The translations under genes and the position numbers were made by a program. A stretch of 64,000 nucleotides of DNA from Pseudomonas sp. 10-1B (GTDB lineage: Bacteria; Pseudomonadota; Gammaproteobacteria; Pseudomonadales; Pseudomonadaceae). The notes beneath the pieces were generated by a model, which saw only the letters and a program-made list of their open reading frames with translations, had not been told where the DNA came from and did no database searches. Positions 16,007 to 24,841 of the stretch are shown piece after piece (within the stretch, counting starts at the first letter, position 1; the number at the start of each line of letters is the position of its first letter). The DNA lies in assembly GCF_000935045.1 (NCBI RefSeq), contig NZ_JYKS01000041.1, positions 39,683 through 103,682 of the forward strand, written 5' to 3'.

Positions 16007-18046
16007 ATGTCCGAGCCACGTCAGATTCTCGTCACCAGCGCCCTGCCCTATGCCAATGGATCGATCCATCTTGGCCATATGCTGGAATACATCCAGACGG
16101 ACATGTGGGTGCGCTTCCAGAAGCTGCGCGGCAACCAGTGCATCTACGTCTGCGCCGACGACGCCCACGGCTCGGCCATCATGCTGCGCGCCGAGAAGGA
16201 AGGCATCACCCCGGAACAACTGATCGCCAACGTCCAGGCCGAGCACAGCAGCGACTTCGCCGACTTCCTGGTGGACTTCGACAACTTCCACTCCACCCAC
16301 AGCGAAGAGAACCGCGAGCTGTCGGGCCTGATCTACACGCGCCTGCGTGAAGCCGGGCACATCGCCACCCGTTCGGTGACCCAGTACTTCGACCCGGAAA
16401 AGGGCATGTTCCTGGCCGACCGCTTTATCAAGGGCACCTGCCCCAAGTGCGCGGCCGAAGACCAGTACGGCGACAACTGCGAAAAGTGCGGCGCCACCTA
16501 CGCGCCCACCGAGCTGAAGAACCCCAAGTCGGCCATCTCCGGCGCCACCCCGGTCCTGCGTGATTCCCAGCACTTCTTCTTCAAGCTGCCGGACTTCCAG
16601 GCCATGCTGCAGCAGTGGACCCGCAGCGGCACCCTGCAAGACGCGGTGGCCAACAAGCTGGCCGAATGGCTGGACTCCGGCCTGCAGGAGTGGGACATCT
16701 CCCGCGACGCACCGTACTTCGGCTTTGAAATCCCGGGCGAGCCGGGCAAGTACTTCTACGTGTGGCTGGATGCTCCGATCGGCTACATGGCCAGCTTCAA
16801 GAACCTCTGCGCCCGCCGCCCGGAGCTGGACTTCGACGCGTTCTGGAACGAAGGCTCCAAGGCCGAGCTGTATCACTTCATCGGCAAGGACATCGTCAAC
16901 TTCCACGCCCTGTTCTGGCCCGCCATGCTCGAAGGCGCCGGCTTCCGCAAGCCGACCGCGGTCAACGTGCACGGCTACCTGACCGTCAACGGCGCCAAGA
17001 TGTCCAAGTCGCGCGGCACCTTCATCAAGGCCCGCACCTACCTCGATCATCTGCAACCGGAATACCTGCGCTACTACTACGCAGCCAAGCTGGGCCGTGG
17101 CGTCGATGACCTGGACCTGAACCTGGAAGACTTCGTGCAGAAGGTCAACTCCGACCTGGTTGGCAAGGTGGTCAACATCGCCAGCCGCTGCGCCGGGTTC
17201 ATTCACAAAGGCAACGAAGGTGTGATGGTGACTGGCGATGCCGCACCCGAGCTGACCGAGGCCTTCCTGACTGCCGCGCCGTCGATCGCCGAAGCCTACG
17301 AAGGCCGCGATTTCGGCCGCGCCATGCGCGAAATCATGGCGCTGGCCGACCGCGCCAACGCCTGGATCGCCGACAAGGCACCGTGGTCGCTGGCCAAGCA
17401 GGAAGGCAAGCAGGATGAAGTTCAGGCCATCTGCGCCCAGGGCATCAACCTGTTCCGCCAGCTGGTGATCTTCCTCAAGCCGGTGCTGCCGGTGCTGGCC
17501 GCCGACGCCGAGGCCTTCCTCAACGTTGCCCCGCTGACCTGGAACGACCACCTGTCGCGCCTGGAAAACCATCAGTTGAACCCATTCAAGGCACTGATGA
17601 GCCGCATCGAGCCAGCCAAGGTCGAGGCCATGGTCGCCGCCAGCAAGGAAGACCTGCTGGCCGCCGAAGCCAAGGCCCCGGCGGGCAACGGCGAGCTGGC
17701 CAAGGACCCGCTGTCGGCAGAAATCGAGTTCGACACCTTCGCTGCCGTCGACCTGCGCGTGGCGCTGATCGTCAAGGCCGAAGCCGTGCCGGGTGCCGAC
17801 AAGCTGCTGCAACTGACCCTGGACATCGGTGACGAACGCCGCAACGTGTTCTCCGGCATCAAGTCGGCCTACCCCGACCCGTCCAAGCTGGAAGGCCGCC
17901 TGACCATGATGGTGGCCAACCTCAAGCCACGGAAGATGCGCTTTGGCGTGTCCGAAGGCATGGTCATGGCGGCGGGCCCTGGCGGTGAAGAAATCTACCT
18001 GCTCAGCCCGGACAGCGGCGCCAAGCCAGGCCAGCGCATCAAGTAA
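16007..18046 (+). CDS. metG: Methionyl-tRNA synthetase
   Basis: This 679-residue class I synthetase has the HIGH-type motif HLGH (21-24), a zinc knuckle with C145, C148, C158 and C161, the KMSKS loop at 331-335, an anticodon-binding helical domain, and a C-terminal EMAP/Trbp tRNA-binding domain (about 575-679, DLRVALIVKAEAVPGADK) that makes the dimeric form. The start at 16007 is used because an upstream in-frame ATG reads through spacer without family similarity. A GC-rich hairpin follows the stop before the rnf genes. Confidence 0.97.
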   Translation: MSEPRQILVTSALPYANGSIHLGHMLEYIQTDMWVRFQKLRGNQCIYVCADDAHGSAIMLRAEKEGITPEQLIANVQAEHSSDFADFLVDFDNFHSTHSEENRELSGLIYTRLREAGHIATRSVTQYFDPEKGMFLADRFIKGTCPKCAAEDQYGDNCEKCGATYAPTELKNPKSAISGATPVLRDSQHFFFKLPDFQAMLQQWTRSGTLQDAVANKLAEWLDSGLQEWDISRDAPYFGFEIPGEPGKYFYVWLDAPIGYMASFKNLCARRPELDFDAFWNEGSKAELYHFIGKDIVNFHALFWPAMLEGAGFRKPTAVNVHGYLTVNGAKMSKSRGTFIKARTYLDHLQPEYLRYYYAAKLGRGVDDLDLNLEDFVQKVNSDLVGKVVNIASRCAGFIHKGNEGVMVTGDAAPELTEAFLTAAPSIAEAYEGRDFGRAMREIMALADRANAWIADKAPWSLAKQEGKQDEVQAICAQGINLFRQLVIFLKPVLPVLAADAEAFLNVAPLTWNDHLSRLENHQLNPFKALMSRIEPAKVEAMVAASKEDLLAAEAKAPAGNGELAKDPLSAEIEFDTFAAVDLRVALIVKAEAVPGADKLLQLTLDIGDERRNVFSGIKSAYPDPSKLEGRLTMMVANLKPRKMRFGVSEGMVMAAGPGGEEIYLLSPDSGAKPGQRIK

Positions 18047-18053
18047 CTCGTCT

Positions 18054-18078
18054 ACTGGGGCCGCATTGCGGCCCCAGT
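18054..18078 (+). terminator. Hairpin after metG
   Basis: ACTGGGGCCGCA pairs with TGCGGCCCCAGT almost perfectly. No T-run follows, so it may be an attenuating stem rather than a full terminator before rnfA. Confidence 0.5.
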
Positions 18079-18131
18079 GCCGTCACGCCAAACACCGGAC
18101 AATCACCCCGATTCCCGGCTATCGTCATCTC

Positions 18132-18680
18132 ATGAGCGACTACATCCTGGTCCTGATCAGCGCCGCGCTGGTCAATCACCTGTGCCTGCAACGACAGCCA
18201 ATCCGCAGGCTGCACCTGCATGCGCTCGGCCTGGCCTGCGCACTGTGCATTACCCTGGGCGTGATTGGCGCGCAGATGTTGATGCGCGGGGTGCTTAGCC
18301 CTTTGCAGGCTCAGGACCTTGGCCTGTTCCTGTTGTTGCCCTGGTTTGCGCTGCTCGCCTGGGGCGTGCCGTGGCTACTGGCCAAGTGGCGCCCTGCCTG
18401 GCCCGTGGCGGAGCTGCCAGCACTACTGTTGAGCAATGCGACGGCGCTGGGGCTGGCCCTGCAACAGGCTAGCGACGACAGCACATGGCTTGCTGTGCTG
18501 CGGCAAGCCATGCTGGCCGGCGGCGGTTTCTGGCTGGCGCTGGTGTTGTTCGCTGACCTGCGCCAGCGCAGTGCCCATGCCGACATCCCCAACGTACTGC
18601 GTGGCCTGCCCATCGAGTTGCTCGGCGCCGGAGTGATGGCCATGGCATTCTCCGGTTTCAACGGGTTGTTCACACAATGA
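18132..18680 (+). CDS. rnfA: RnfA-like membrane subunit, divergent
   Basis: This 182-residue protein has about six membrane segments and begins SDYILVLISAALVNH, matching the start of RnfA/RsxA (typical length about 193). In Rnf, RnfA and RnfE hold a membrane [2Fe-2S] cluster through cysteines in GLCP and NCAVLG motifs. Here the first site aligns to Arg26 (QPIRR) and the second reads SNATALG, so both ligands seem lost. The start at 18132 lacks a strong ribosome site. Its stop overlaps the rnfD start by 4 nt. rnfB and rnfC, normally next, are absent. The name is by homology and operon place; function may differ. Confidence 0.7.
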   Translation: MSDYILVLISAALVNHLCLQRQPIRRLHLHALGLACALCITLGVIGAQMLMRGVLSPLQAQDLGLFLLLPWFALLAWGVPWLLAKWRPAWPVAELPALLLSNATALGLALQQASDDSTWLAVLRQAMLAGGGFWLALVLFADLRQRSAHADIPNVLRGLPIELLGAGVMAMAFSGFNGLFTQ

Positions 18681-19651
18681 ACGACAAGCCAGACCCCCGG
18701 CTACGCACCAGCATGGGCCTGGTACTGCTGGCCTGCGTGCCTGGCCTCTTGGTACTGTTTTGGCTGCACGGCTGGGGCTTGCTGCTGAACCTGCTGCTGT
18801 GCGCCAGTGCTGCATTGCTATGCGAGGCGCTGCTGTTGGCGCTGCGCGCGCAACCAGTGAGCTCGGCGCTAAACGACGGCAGCGCGCTGGTTACCGCCGT
18901 GCTGCTGGCCGCCGCCCTGCCCGCCTTGGCCCCGTGGTGGCTGCCGGTGGTCGCCGCAAGCGTTGCCATCGGCATCGGCAAGCAGGCTTTTGGCGGTGTC
19001 GGGCGCAACCTGTTCAACCCGGCAATGGTCGGCTATGCCTTCGTGCTGCTGAGTTTTCCACTGCATATGAACCATTGGCCAGGGCCGGCACCTGGCCTGC
19101 TCGACAGCTTGCAGCAAGTGTTCGCTGGTGGCGGGCAGATCGATGCCTGGGCCCGGCCGACATTGCTCGACGGCCTGCGCCACAACCGTAGCCTGACCAT
19201 CGAAGAGCTGTTCGCCAGCCATCCAGGCTTTGGCAGTATCGGCGGGCGGGGTAGCGAATGGGCTAATCTGGCATTCCTGGTGGGCGGGCTGTTCCTGCTG
19301 CAGCGCAAGGTGATCAGCTGGCATGCGCCGCTTGGCTTGCTGGCAGGCTTGTCGCTGTTCAGCCTGCTGGGATGGAATGGCTCGGGTTCGGACTCCAACG
19401 GCTCACCGCTGCTGCACCTGTTCTCCGGCTCGACCATGATGGCTGCGTTCTTCATTGCCACCGAACCGGTATCCGGCCCCCGGCATGAGTGGGCCAGGTT
19501 GCTGTTCGGCCTGGGCGCGGGCCTGCTGATCTATCTGATCCGTACCTGGGGCAGCTACCCGGACGGCACGGCCTTCGCCATCCTGCTGATGAACCTCATG
19601 GCGCCGAGCCTCGAGCGCCTGGCCGTGCAGCGCCAGCAGGCCAGCAAATGA
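18677..19651 (+). CDS. rnfD: RnfD-like membrane flavoprotein subunit
   Basis: This 324-residue polytopic protein keeps RnfD landmarks: GVGRNLFNPAMVGYAF (about 107-122) and SGSTMMAAFFIATEPVSGP (about 247-265). The covalent FMN site, usually D-A-x-S-G-A-T-P-L-D, reads DAWARPTLLD here (156-165), so the threonine (T162) is kept but the SGAT context is degenerate. RnfD is shorter than the usual ~350 residues. It overlaps rnfA and rnfG by 4 nt each. In Rnf it passes electrons through the membrane; whether FMN is attached here is doubtful. Confidence 0.8.
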   Translation: MNDKPDPRLRTSMGLVLLACVPGLLVLFWLHGWGLLLNLLLCASAALLCEALLLALRAQPVSSALNDGSALVTAVLLAAALPALAPWWLPVVAASVAIGIGKQAFGGVGRNLFNPAMVGYAFVLLSFPLHMNHWPGPAPGLLDSLQQVFAGGGQIDAWARPTLLDGLRHNRSLTIEELFASHPGFGSIGGRGSEWANLAFLVGGLFLLQRKVISWHAPLGLLAGLSLFSLLGWNGSGSDSNGSPLLHLFSGSTMMAAFFIATEPVSGPRHEWARLLFGLGAGLLIYLIRTWGSYPDGTAFAILLMNLMAPSLERLAVQRQQASK

Positions 19652-20250
19652 ACCGCCTGATGCGTGATACAGGCCTGCTGCTGCTGATCGGGGTACTCGC
19701 GTTGTCGACCACCCTGGCATGGCGGCAATGGACCAGCACTGCCATCACCGACGCCGAAAAACAGCTGCAAAGCCGCCAGCGGCTGGCTGTACTACCCGAA
19801 GGCAGTTACGACAACCAGCCACTGGATAGCCCCTTGGCAAAGCCCGCGCCACAGCGGCCAAACAGCCGTATCCTGGCGGTTTACCGTGCCACGCTGGCCG
19901 GCAAACCGGCAGCCATCATTCTGCTCACCCAGGCTCAGGGCTATGCCGGGCCGATCGTGCTGAGCGTCGCCATCGCTCCAGACGGCCGCCTGATCGGCAG
20001 CCAGGTGGTCGAGCAACAGGAAAGCCCCGGGCTGGGCGCGCGCCTGGGTGACCCACAGCTGAACTGGCTAGGGCAGTTTGCCAACCGCCAGTTGGGTGAC
20101 CATTGGGCTCTGAAACGGGACCAGGGTGACTTTGACCAATTGGCAGGCGCCACCGTGACCTCACGAGCAGTGATCGAAGCATTGCAGGACGCCCTGAGCT
20201 ATTTCGATGAGCAGCGCAGCGTGCTGCTGGAGGGTGCCACACATGAATAG
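19648..20250 (+). CDS. rnfG: RnfG-like FMN-binding subunit
   Basis: This 200-residue protein has one N-terminal membrane anchor (about 8-25) and a periplasmic FMN-binding domain. It ends in LAGATVTSR (165-173), the covalent flavin attachment motif with T169 as the likely attachment residue, so this site is intact unlike in RnfD. YAGPIVLSVAI and VVEQQESPGLGARL are typical RnfG strands. ATG 19648 overlaps the rnfD stop, and the 3' end overlaps rnfE by 8 nt. Confidence 0.88.
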   Translation: MNRLMRDTGLLLLIGVLALSTTLAWRQWTSTAITDAEKQLQSRQRLAVLPEGSYDNQPLDSPLAKPAPQRPNSRILAVYRATLAGKPAAIILLTQAQGYAGPIVLSVAIAPDGRLIGSQVVEQQESPGLGARLGDPQLNWLGQFANRQLGDHWALKRDQGDFDQLAGATVTSRAVIEALQDALSYFDEQRSVLLEGATHE

Positions 20251-20767
20251 GTTCTACCTACTGGCCGCCAGCCTTGTGCCTCTGCTGGGCGCCACCCGGA
20301 CACTCAGCGAAGGCGCCGCCATCGGCGTGTGCGCAGTGCTGATGTGCGCCCTTCACCAACTGTCGATGGCAGCACTGCGCCAGCGGTTGGCTACCTGGGC
20401 ATACATGCTGGCCAGCATCCTGCTGCTGGCGGCCCTGAGCAGCTGCCTGCAACTGGCCCTGCGTGCCTGGCTACTGCCACTGGCGCTTGCCCTCGGCCAC
20501 TATCCCGCGCTGCTGTGTCTGCAATGCCTGGCCACTGACCACCTGCTACCCAACCAAGGGCGCTGGCGCCTGCTCGCCAGGCACCTTTGCGCCCTGCTTG
20601 CCACCTGCCTGCTGCTCGGCGCCTGCCGCCAATGGCTGGCCGACGTTGCCAGCCTGCATCTGGCCAGCCTGGCCCCCGGCGCCCTGCTACTGCTCGGACT
20701 GCTGTTGGCCTTGTACAATCGCCTGCGTCCGGGCTCCACCCACCCACGTCGTCAAGGAACACACTGA
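20243..20767 (+). CDS. rnfE: RnfE-like membrane subunit, shortened
   Basis: This 174-residue hydrophobic protein has about six membrane segments and sits exactly where rnfE lies in Pseudomonas, but it is well short of the usual ~230 residues. The first cluster cysteine context (LLGLCP) reads LLGATR; the second may persist as LLCLQCLA. The C-terminal part after the last helix is missing relative to the family. The stop is 4 nt before nth. The assignment depends on gene order as much as sequence. Confidence 0.65.
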   Translation: MNRFYLLAASLVPLLGATRTLSEGAAIGVCAVLMCALHQLSMAALRQRLATWAYMLASILLLAALSSCLQLALRAWLLPLALALGHYPALLCLQCLATDHLLPNQGRWRLLARHLCALLATCLLLGACRQWLADVASLHLASLAPGALLLLGLLLALYNRLRPGSTHPRRQGTH

Positions 20768-20771
20768 GTTC

Positions 20772-21410
20772 ATGAATGCCGCCAAACGCCTGGAAATCTT
20801 TCGCAGACTGCACGAAGACAACCCCGACCCGAAAACCGAACTGGCCTACACTACCCCGTTCGAGCTGCTGGTCGCCGTGACCCTGTCCGCGCAAGCCACC
20901 GACGTCGGCGTCAACAAGGCCACCGCCCGCCTGTTCCCCGTCGCCAATACCCCCGAGGCCATCTATGCCCTGGGCGTCGAAGGCCTGAGCGAATACATCA
21001 AGACTATCGGGCTATACAACAGCAAGGCCAAGAACGTCATCGAGGCCTGCCGACTGCTGATCGAGCGCCACGGCAGCCAGGTGCCGCAAACCCGCGAAGC
21101 CTTGGAGGCACTGCCAGGTGTCGGCCGCAAGACCGCCAACGTGGTACTCAACACAGCGTTCCGCCAGCCAACCATGGCAGTGGATACCCATATCTTCCGG
21201 GTCAGTAACCGTACGGGCATCGCCCCGGGCAAAACGGTGCTGGAAGTGGAGAAAAAACTGCTCAAGTTCGTGCCCAAGGATTACCTGCTCGACGCCCATC
21301 ACTGGCTTATCCTGCACGGGCGCTATGTATGCCAGGCGCGCAAGCCCAGGTGTGGCAGCTGCCGGATCGAGGATTTGTGCGAGTACAAGCACAAGACCTC
21401 TGACGATTGA
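20772..21410 (+). CDS. nth: Endonuclease III
   Basis: This 212-residue DNA glycosylase/AP lyase removes oxidised pyrimidines. It has the helix-hairpin-helix LPGVGRKTANVV with the catalytic lysine, the catalytic Asp in VDTHIFRVSNR, and a C-terminal [4Fe-4S] loop with four cysteines (C-x6-C-x2-C-x5-C in CQARKPRCGSCRIEDLC). It is the last gene of the rnf-nth unit, the standard order in gammaproteobacteria. Confidence 0.96.
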   Translation: MNAAKRLEIFRRLHEDNPDPKTELAYTTPFELLVAVTLSAQATDVGVNKATARLFPVANTPEAIYALGVEGLSEYIKTIGLYNSKAKNVIEACRLLIERHGSQVPQTREALEALPGVGRKTANVVLNTAFRQPTMAVDTHIFRVSNRTGIAPGKTVLEVEKKLLKFVPKDYLLDAHHWLILHGRYVCQARKPRCGSCRIEDLCEYKHKTSDD

Positions 21411-21514
21411 GTCCATAGGCAAAAATTACCCGCCGCGATTGAAAAAATCTTTTTTACCAGCGTCTGCTTTCTAGTTATAAGGACGGCCAATGGCCCCTTG
21501 GCTTGGAGCGACTC

Positions 21515-21691
21515 ATGAGTACCGATAAAGACGACCTGTCGATCGAAGATGATTTTGTTGCCGCGGATGATGAAGCGGAGCCCCCGGTGGAAATCGCAAA
21601 GACCAACCTGAGCAAACGCCGCACCATCGACAACATGCTGGAAGAACGGCGCCTGCAAAAGCAACTGGCCGATTTCGACTACGACCTGTAG
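21515..21691 (+). CDS. PA3496-family small acidic protein
   Basis: This 58-residue protein is acidic in its first half (DKDDLSIEDDF, DDEAEPP) and ends in a basic/helical segment RRTIDNMLEERRLQKQLADFDYDL-like tail. Such proteins follow nth in pseudomonads (PA3496 in P. aeruginosa) and have been called putative envelope integrity proteins; no activity is known. ATG 21515 has TTGGAG upstream. A terminator follows immediately. Confidence 0.8.
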   Translation: MSTDKDDLSIEDDFVAADDEAEPPVEIAKTNLSKRRTIDNMLEERRLQKQLADFDYDL

Positions 21692-21698
21692 CCCTGGC

Positions 21699-21721
21699 AA
21701 AGCCTCCCGGGTGGAGGCTTT
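21699..21721. terminator. Terminator hairpin, probably bidirectional
   Basis: AAAGCCTCC pairs perfectly with GGAGGCTTT around five bases, between the PA3496-type gene and the convergent response regulator gene. Confidence 0.8.
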
Positions 21722-21733
21722 ACGACCTTACGG

Positions 21734-22357
21734 TCAGGTCAACCCTTGGCGTTGCGCCAGCTCGATCAGGTCGACCAGCGACCGCGCATTGAGCTTGAGC
21801 AACAAGCGCGACTTGTAGGTACTGACCGTCTTGTTGCTGAGGAACATGCTGTCGGCAATTTCCTTGTTCGAACGCCCTCGCGCCAGCTGCTGCAACACTG
21901 TCATCTCGCGCGCCGAAAGGCGGTTGACCATATCCGTCTCGCTCCCCCCTCCCCGGCCACGTGACGCATGCAGGGCCTGGTTGGGGAAATAGCTGTAACC
22001 CGACAACACGGCCTTGATCGCGCTGAGCAGCTCGGTAAGCTCCTGTTGCTTGCACACGTAGCCCGCCGCCCCTGCCTGCATGCAGCGCATCGAGAAATTG
22101 CCCGGTGCCTGCGATGTCAGCACCAGCACCTTGCTGGCCGGGCTGAAGGTCGTCATACGGGCGATTACCTCCAGGCCATCCAGCTTGGGGATACCGATAT
22201 CGAGCACCACGATATCCGGCATGTGTTTGCGCGTCAGTTGCAACGCAGCCACGCCATTGTCGGTTTCCGCCACGACCTCATACCCATGCCGCTCCATCAG
22301 CATGCGTACGGCCAGGCGTATGACCGGATGATCATCCACGATAAGCACTTTATTCAT
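21734..22357 (-). CDS. LuxR/NarL-family response regulator
   Basis: This 207-residue protein has a receiver domain (1-120) with DD at 8-9, phosphoacceptor D53 in VLDIG and the Thr/Lys positions (LTSQ, YVCKQQ), followed by a LuxR-type HTH (about 145-207, LSAREMTVLQQLARGRSNKEIADSM). No sensor kinase gene is adjacent, so it is an orphan regulator. The start at 22357 (MNKVLIVDD) is chosen over an ATG 15 nt upstream because it begins directly at the receiver strand. Confidence 0.9.
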   Translation of the reverse strand: MNKVLIVDDHPVIRLAVRMLMERHGYEVVAETDNGVAALQLTRKHMPDIVVLDIGIPKLDGLEVIARMTTFSPASKVLVLTSQAPGNFSMRCMQAGAAGYVCKQQELTELLSAIKAVLSGYSYFPNQALHASRGRGGGSETDMVNRLSAREMTVLQQLARGRSNKEIADSMFLSNKTVSTYKSRLLLKLNARSLVDLIELAQRQGLT

Positions 22358-22726
22358 GCGATATCCATTCATTCATTGTTTTGCTTGGCGTGCCAAGATA
22401 ACCGACAGAATGCCTGTTGGCGCGGCGTTTTGCCGACGAAATAGATGAACAGATTAACCCTACAATACTTACAGAAATTTCCTACACACAAACCCCGTAG
22501 TTGTAACAATGAGATACCCGTGCAGAAGGAAAACGCTATCACCCACGACCAAAGACATACCAGATGAAAACTGGCTATCACATGAGGAAATATTCAATAC
22601 ACAGCCATTGAAAAAACAAGGCAGCGACAACTTTTGGCGATAATTCCCCAACCGGGAAACCGTGCAGTCTTTAGTTGAGTACGGTTGCTGAGGTAATGAT
22701 GGGCAAAACCGCTGGAGACGACCCTC
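22358..22726. other. AT-richer divergent spacer
   Basis: These 369 nt separate the response regulator from the membrane protein gene and are clearly AT-richer than the neighbours (several T/A runs around 22440-22640). They probably hold the two promoters. I see no coding frame with a ribosome site and no clear dyad to name. Confidence 0.4.
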
Positions 22727-23191
22727 ATGCCCCAAGCACAACCTGTCGCCCCGCTGACGATCATTGCTATCTTCGCAGGGATCATCGAAGCCTCCGCCCT
22801 CGCGACATTGCCGTTTCTCAGCGAATCCAGCCAAAGTCTCTATACGTGGTTTCTGGTGGGTTTCCCGTTCTTTCTGACGGCACTGTTCTTCTTGACGCTC
22901 AACTTCAACTACAAGTCGTTCTATGGCCCGTCGCCAAACAAAGTGGCAGAACACGACTCACCGACACGGAACGCCGTGGCAACGCCTGCCATGGCCAGCG
23001 AAGCGTCGCATGGCGAGCCGATCACACTGGTGTTTTCCGGGCCCGACGCCTATCGCATGATGGAGCAACAACTCCTGCTTGCACTTGTACAACCGCCGCA
23101 GCCGGCGCGCACGTGGCGCTTTTGCAATCTGGATAAACGCCTATGTGCACAGCTGTCTATCAGTGCACTTGAGGATGATGTTGCGAACTAA
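22727..23191 (+). CDS. Small two-TM membrane protein of unknown function
   Basis: This 154-residue protein has two membrane helices (about 10-31 and 40-60), then a charged linker and a soluble C-terminal part (about 95-154) with SGPDAYRMMEQQLLLALVQ and RTWRFCNLDKR. I do not recognise a family. The topology suggests both ends are on the same side of the membrane, with the C-terminal domain probably cytoplasmic. It is divergent from the orphan response regulator and may be one of its targets. Codon use is like the neighbours, but the upstream DNA is AT-rich. Confidence 0.65.
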   Translation: MPQAQPVAPLTIIAIFAGIIEASALATLPFLSESSQSLYTWFLVGFPFFLTALFFLTLNFNYKSFYGPSPNKVAEHDSPTRNAVATPAMASEASHGEPITLVFSGPDAYRMMEQQLLLALVQPPQPARTWRFCNLDKRLCAQLSISALEDDVAN

Positions 23192-23244
23192 TTTTCTGCG
23201 CGCACAAAAAACCTCGGCCTGAGCCTAATGTCGGTCAGTTAAGC

Positions 23245-23392
23245 CATTTGGGGCCGCTGTGCGGCCCATCGCAGCGGTTCGTCGCCACGACAAGCCAGCT
23301 CCCACAGGTACCGCGCAGATCTCAAGCTTTGCGCAGTCCCTGTGGGAGCTGGCTTGCCTGCGATGGGCTGCAAAGCAGCCCCAATGGCTGCT
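23245..23392. repeat. REP-type inverted repeat pair
   Basis: Facing cores acaagccagctcccacagg and ctgtgggagctggcttgcc with outer GGGGC(T/C)GC arms, between the membrane protein gene and argG. Confidence 0.85.
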
Positions 23393-23453
23393 ACTAAGGC
23401 TTAACTGACTGGCATTACGCCTGAACCGAGGTTTTTGCTACACACGCCAATAA

Positions 23454-24671
23454 TCAGAGCAGCGAACGGCCCTTGTTGGCAGCAATGCGCATGCGCAGGG
23501 CGTTGAGCTTGATGAAGCCGGCAGCGTCCTCCTGGTTGTAGGCGCCGCCATCTTCCTCGAAGGTCGCGATGTTGGCGTCGAACAGCGAGTCGTCCGACTT
23601 GCGGCCGACTACCGTGACATTGCCCTTGTACAGCTTCAGGCGCACCACGCCGTTCACGTTGACCTGCGAAGCGTCGATCATCTGCTGCAGCATCAGACGC
23701 TCCGGGCTCCACCAGTAGCCGGTGTAGATCAGGCTGGCGTACTTCGGCATCAGCTCATCTTTCAGGTGAGCGACTTCGCGGTCCAGGGTGATCGACTCGA
23801 TGGCACGGTGAGCCTTGAGCATGATGGTGCCGCCAGGGGTCTCGTAGCAGCCACGCGACTTCATGCCGACGTAACGGTTCTCGACGATGTCCAGACGGCC
23901 GATGCCGTTGGCGCCACCGATACGGTTCAGGTCGGCCAGGACGGTGGCCGGGGTCTTCTCGACGCCGTCGATGGCAACGATGTCACCGTTGCGGTAGGTC
24001 AGCTCGATGTAGGTAGCCTGGTCCGGGGCGTTCTCAGGCGAGACGCTCCAGCGCCACATGTCTTCTTCGTGCTCGGTCCAGGTATCTTCCAGGACACCGC
24101 CTTCGTAGGAGATGTGCAGCAGGTTGGCGTCCATCGAGTACGGCGACTTCTTCTTGCCGTGGCGCTCGATCGGGATGCCGTGCTTCTCGGCGTAGTCCAT
24201 CAACTTCTCGCGGGACAGCAGGTCCCACTCACGCCATGGCGCGATGACCTTGACGCCTGGCTTCAAGGCATAGGCACCCAGTTCGAAACGAACCTGGTCG
24301 TTGCCTTTGCCGGTGGCGCCGTGGGAAATGGCGTCGGCGCCAGTTTCGTTGGCGATTTCGATCAGGCGCTTGGCGATCAGCGGACGGGCGATGGAGGTAC
24401 CCAGCAGGTACTCACCTTCGTAGACGGTGTTGGCGCGGAACATCGGGAACACGAAATCACGCACGAACTCTTCGCGCAGGTCGTCGATGTAGATCTCTTT
24501 AACGCCCATTGCCTGGGCTTTGGCACGGGCCGGCTCGACCTCTTCGCCCTGACCCAGATCAGCGGTGAAGGTCACCACTTCGCAGTTGTAGGTATCCTGC
24601 AGCCACTTGAGAATCACCGAAGTATCAAGGCCGCCGGAATACGCCAGTACGACCTTTTTTACGTCCGCCAT
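23454..24671 (-). CDS. argG: Argininosuccinate synthase
   Basis: This 405-residue enzyme joins citrulline and aspartate using ATP, the second-last step of arginine synthesis. The N-terminal ATP pyrophosphatase loop VLAYSGGLDTSV is at about 8-19; SHGATGKGNDQVRFE and GMKSRGCYETPGG are substrate-binding blocks. The start at 24671 (MADVKKVV) is used; an upstream in-frame start adds 19 residues with no family match. The upstream region contains a 33-bp tandem repeat and a composite repeat element. Confidence 0.97.
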   Translation of the reverse strand: MADVKKVVLAYSGGLDTSVILKWLQDTYNCEVVTFTADLGQGEEVEPARAKAQAMGVKEIYIDDLREEFVRDFVFPMFRANTVYEGEYLLGTSIARPLIAKRLIEIANETGADAISHGATGKGNDQVRFELGAYALKPGVKVIAPWREWDLLSREKLMDYAEKHGIPIERHGKKKSPYSMDANLLHISYEGGVLEDTWTEHEEDMWRWSVSPENAPDQATYIELTYRNGDIVAIDGVEKTPATVLADLNRIGGANGIGRLDIVENRYVGMKSRGCYETPGGTIMLKAHRAIESITLDREVAHLKDELMPKYASLIYTGYWWSPERLMLQQMIDASQVNVNGVVRLKLYKGNVTVVGRKSDDSLFDANIATFEEDGGAYNQEDAAGFIKLNALRMRIAANKGRSLL

Positions 24672-24841
24672 GCCATCACTCCACGGGGTTGTACGGAAAG
24701 GGATCGATTCTAACGACGTTGCGGACAAATTTACAGTGGGGCGACAGCTTCTGACGACAAAGCGACAGGAACTGTCGGAAGGGCGACGGGCGGCTGATCG
24801 AGTGATGTCGGGTGTAGATGCTGGAGGGGTGTCGAGCCGAA

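Noticed and set aside
15974..17812. Long open frame on the minus strand opposite metG
   Set aside because: High GC gives long antisense frames; metG on the plus strand has complete motifs and the antisense frame shows no family features.
18132..18680. Frameshifted or truncated pseudogene of rnfA
   Set aside because: The frame is intact, overlaps rnfD in the standard way and keeps membrane helices, so it is kept as a divergent gene.
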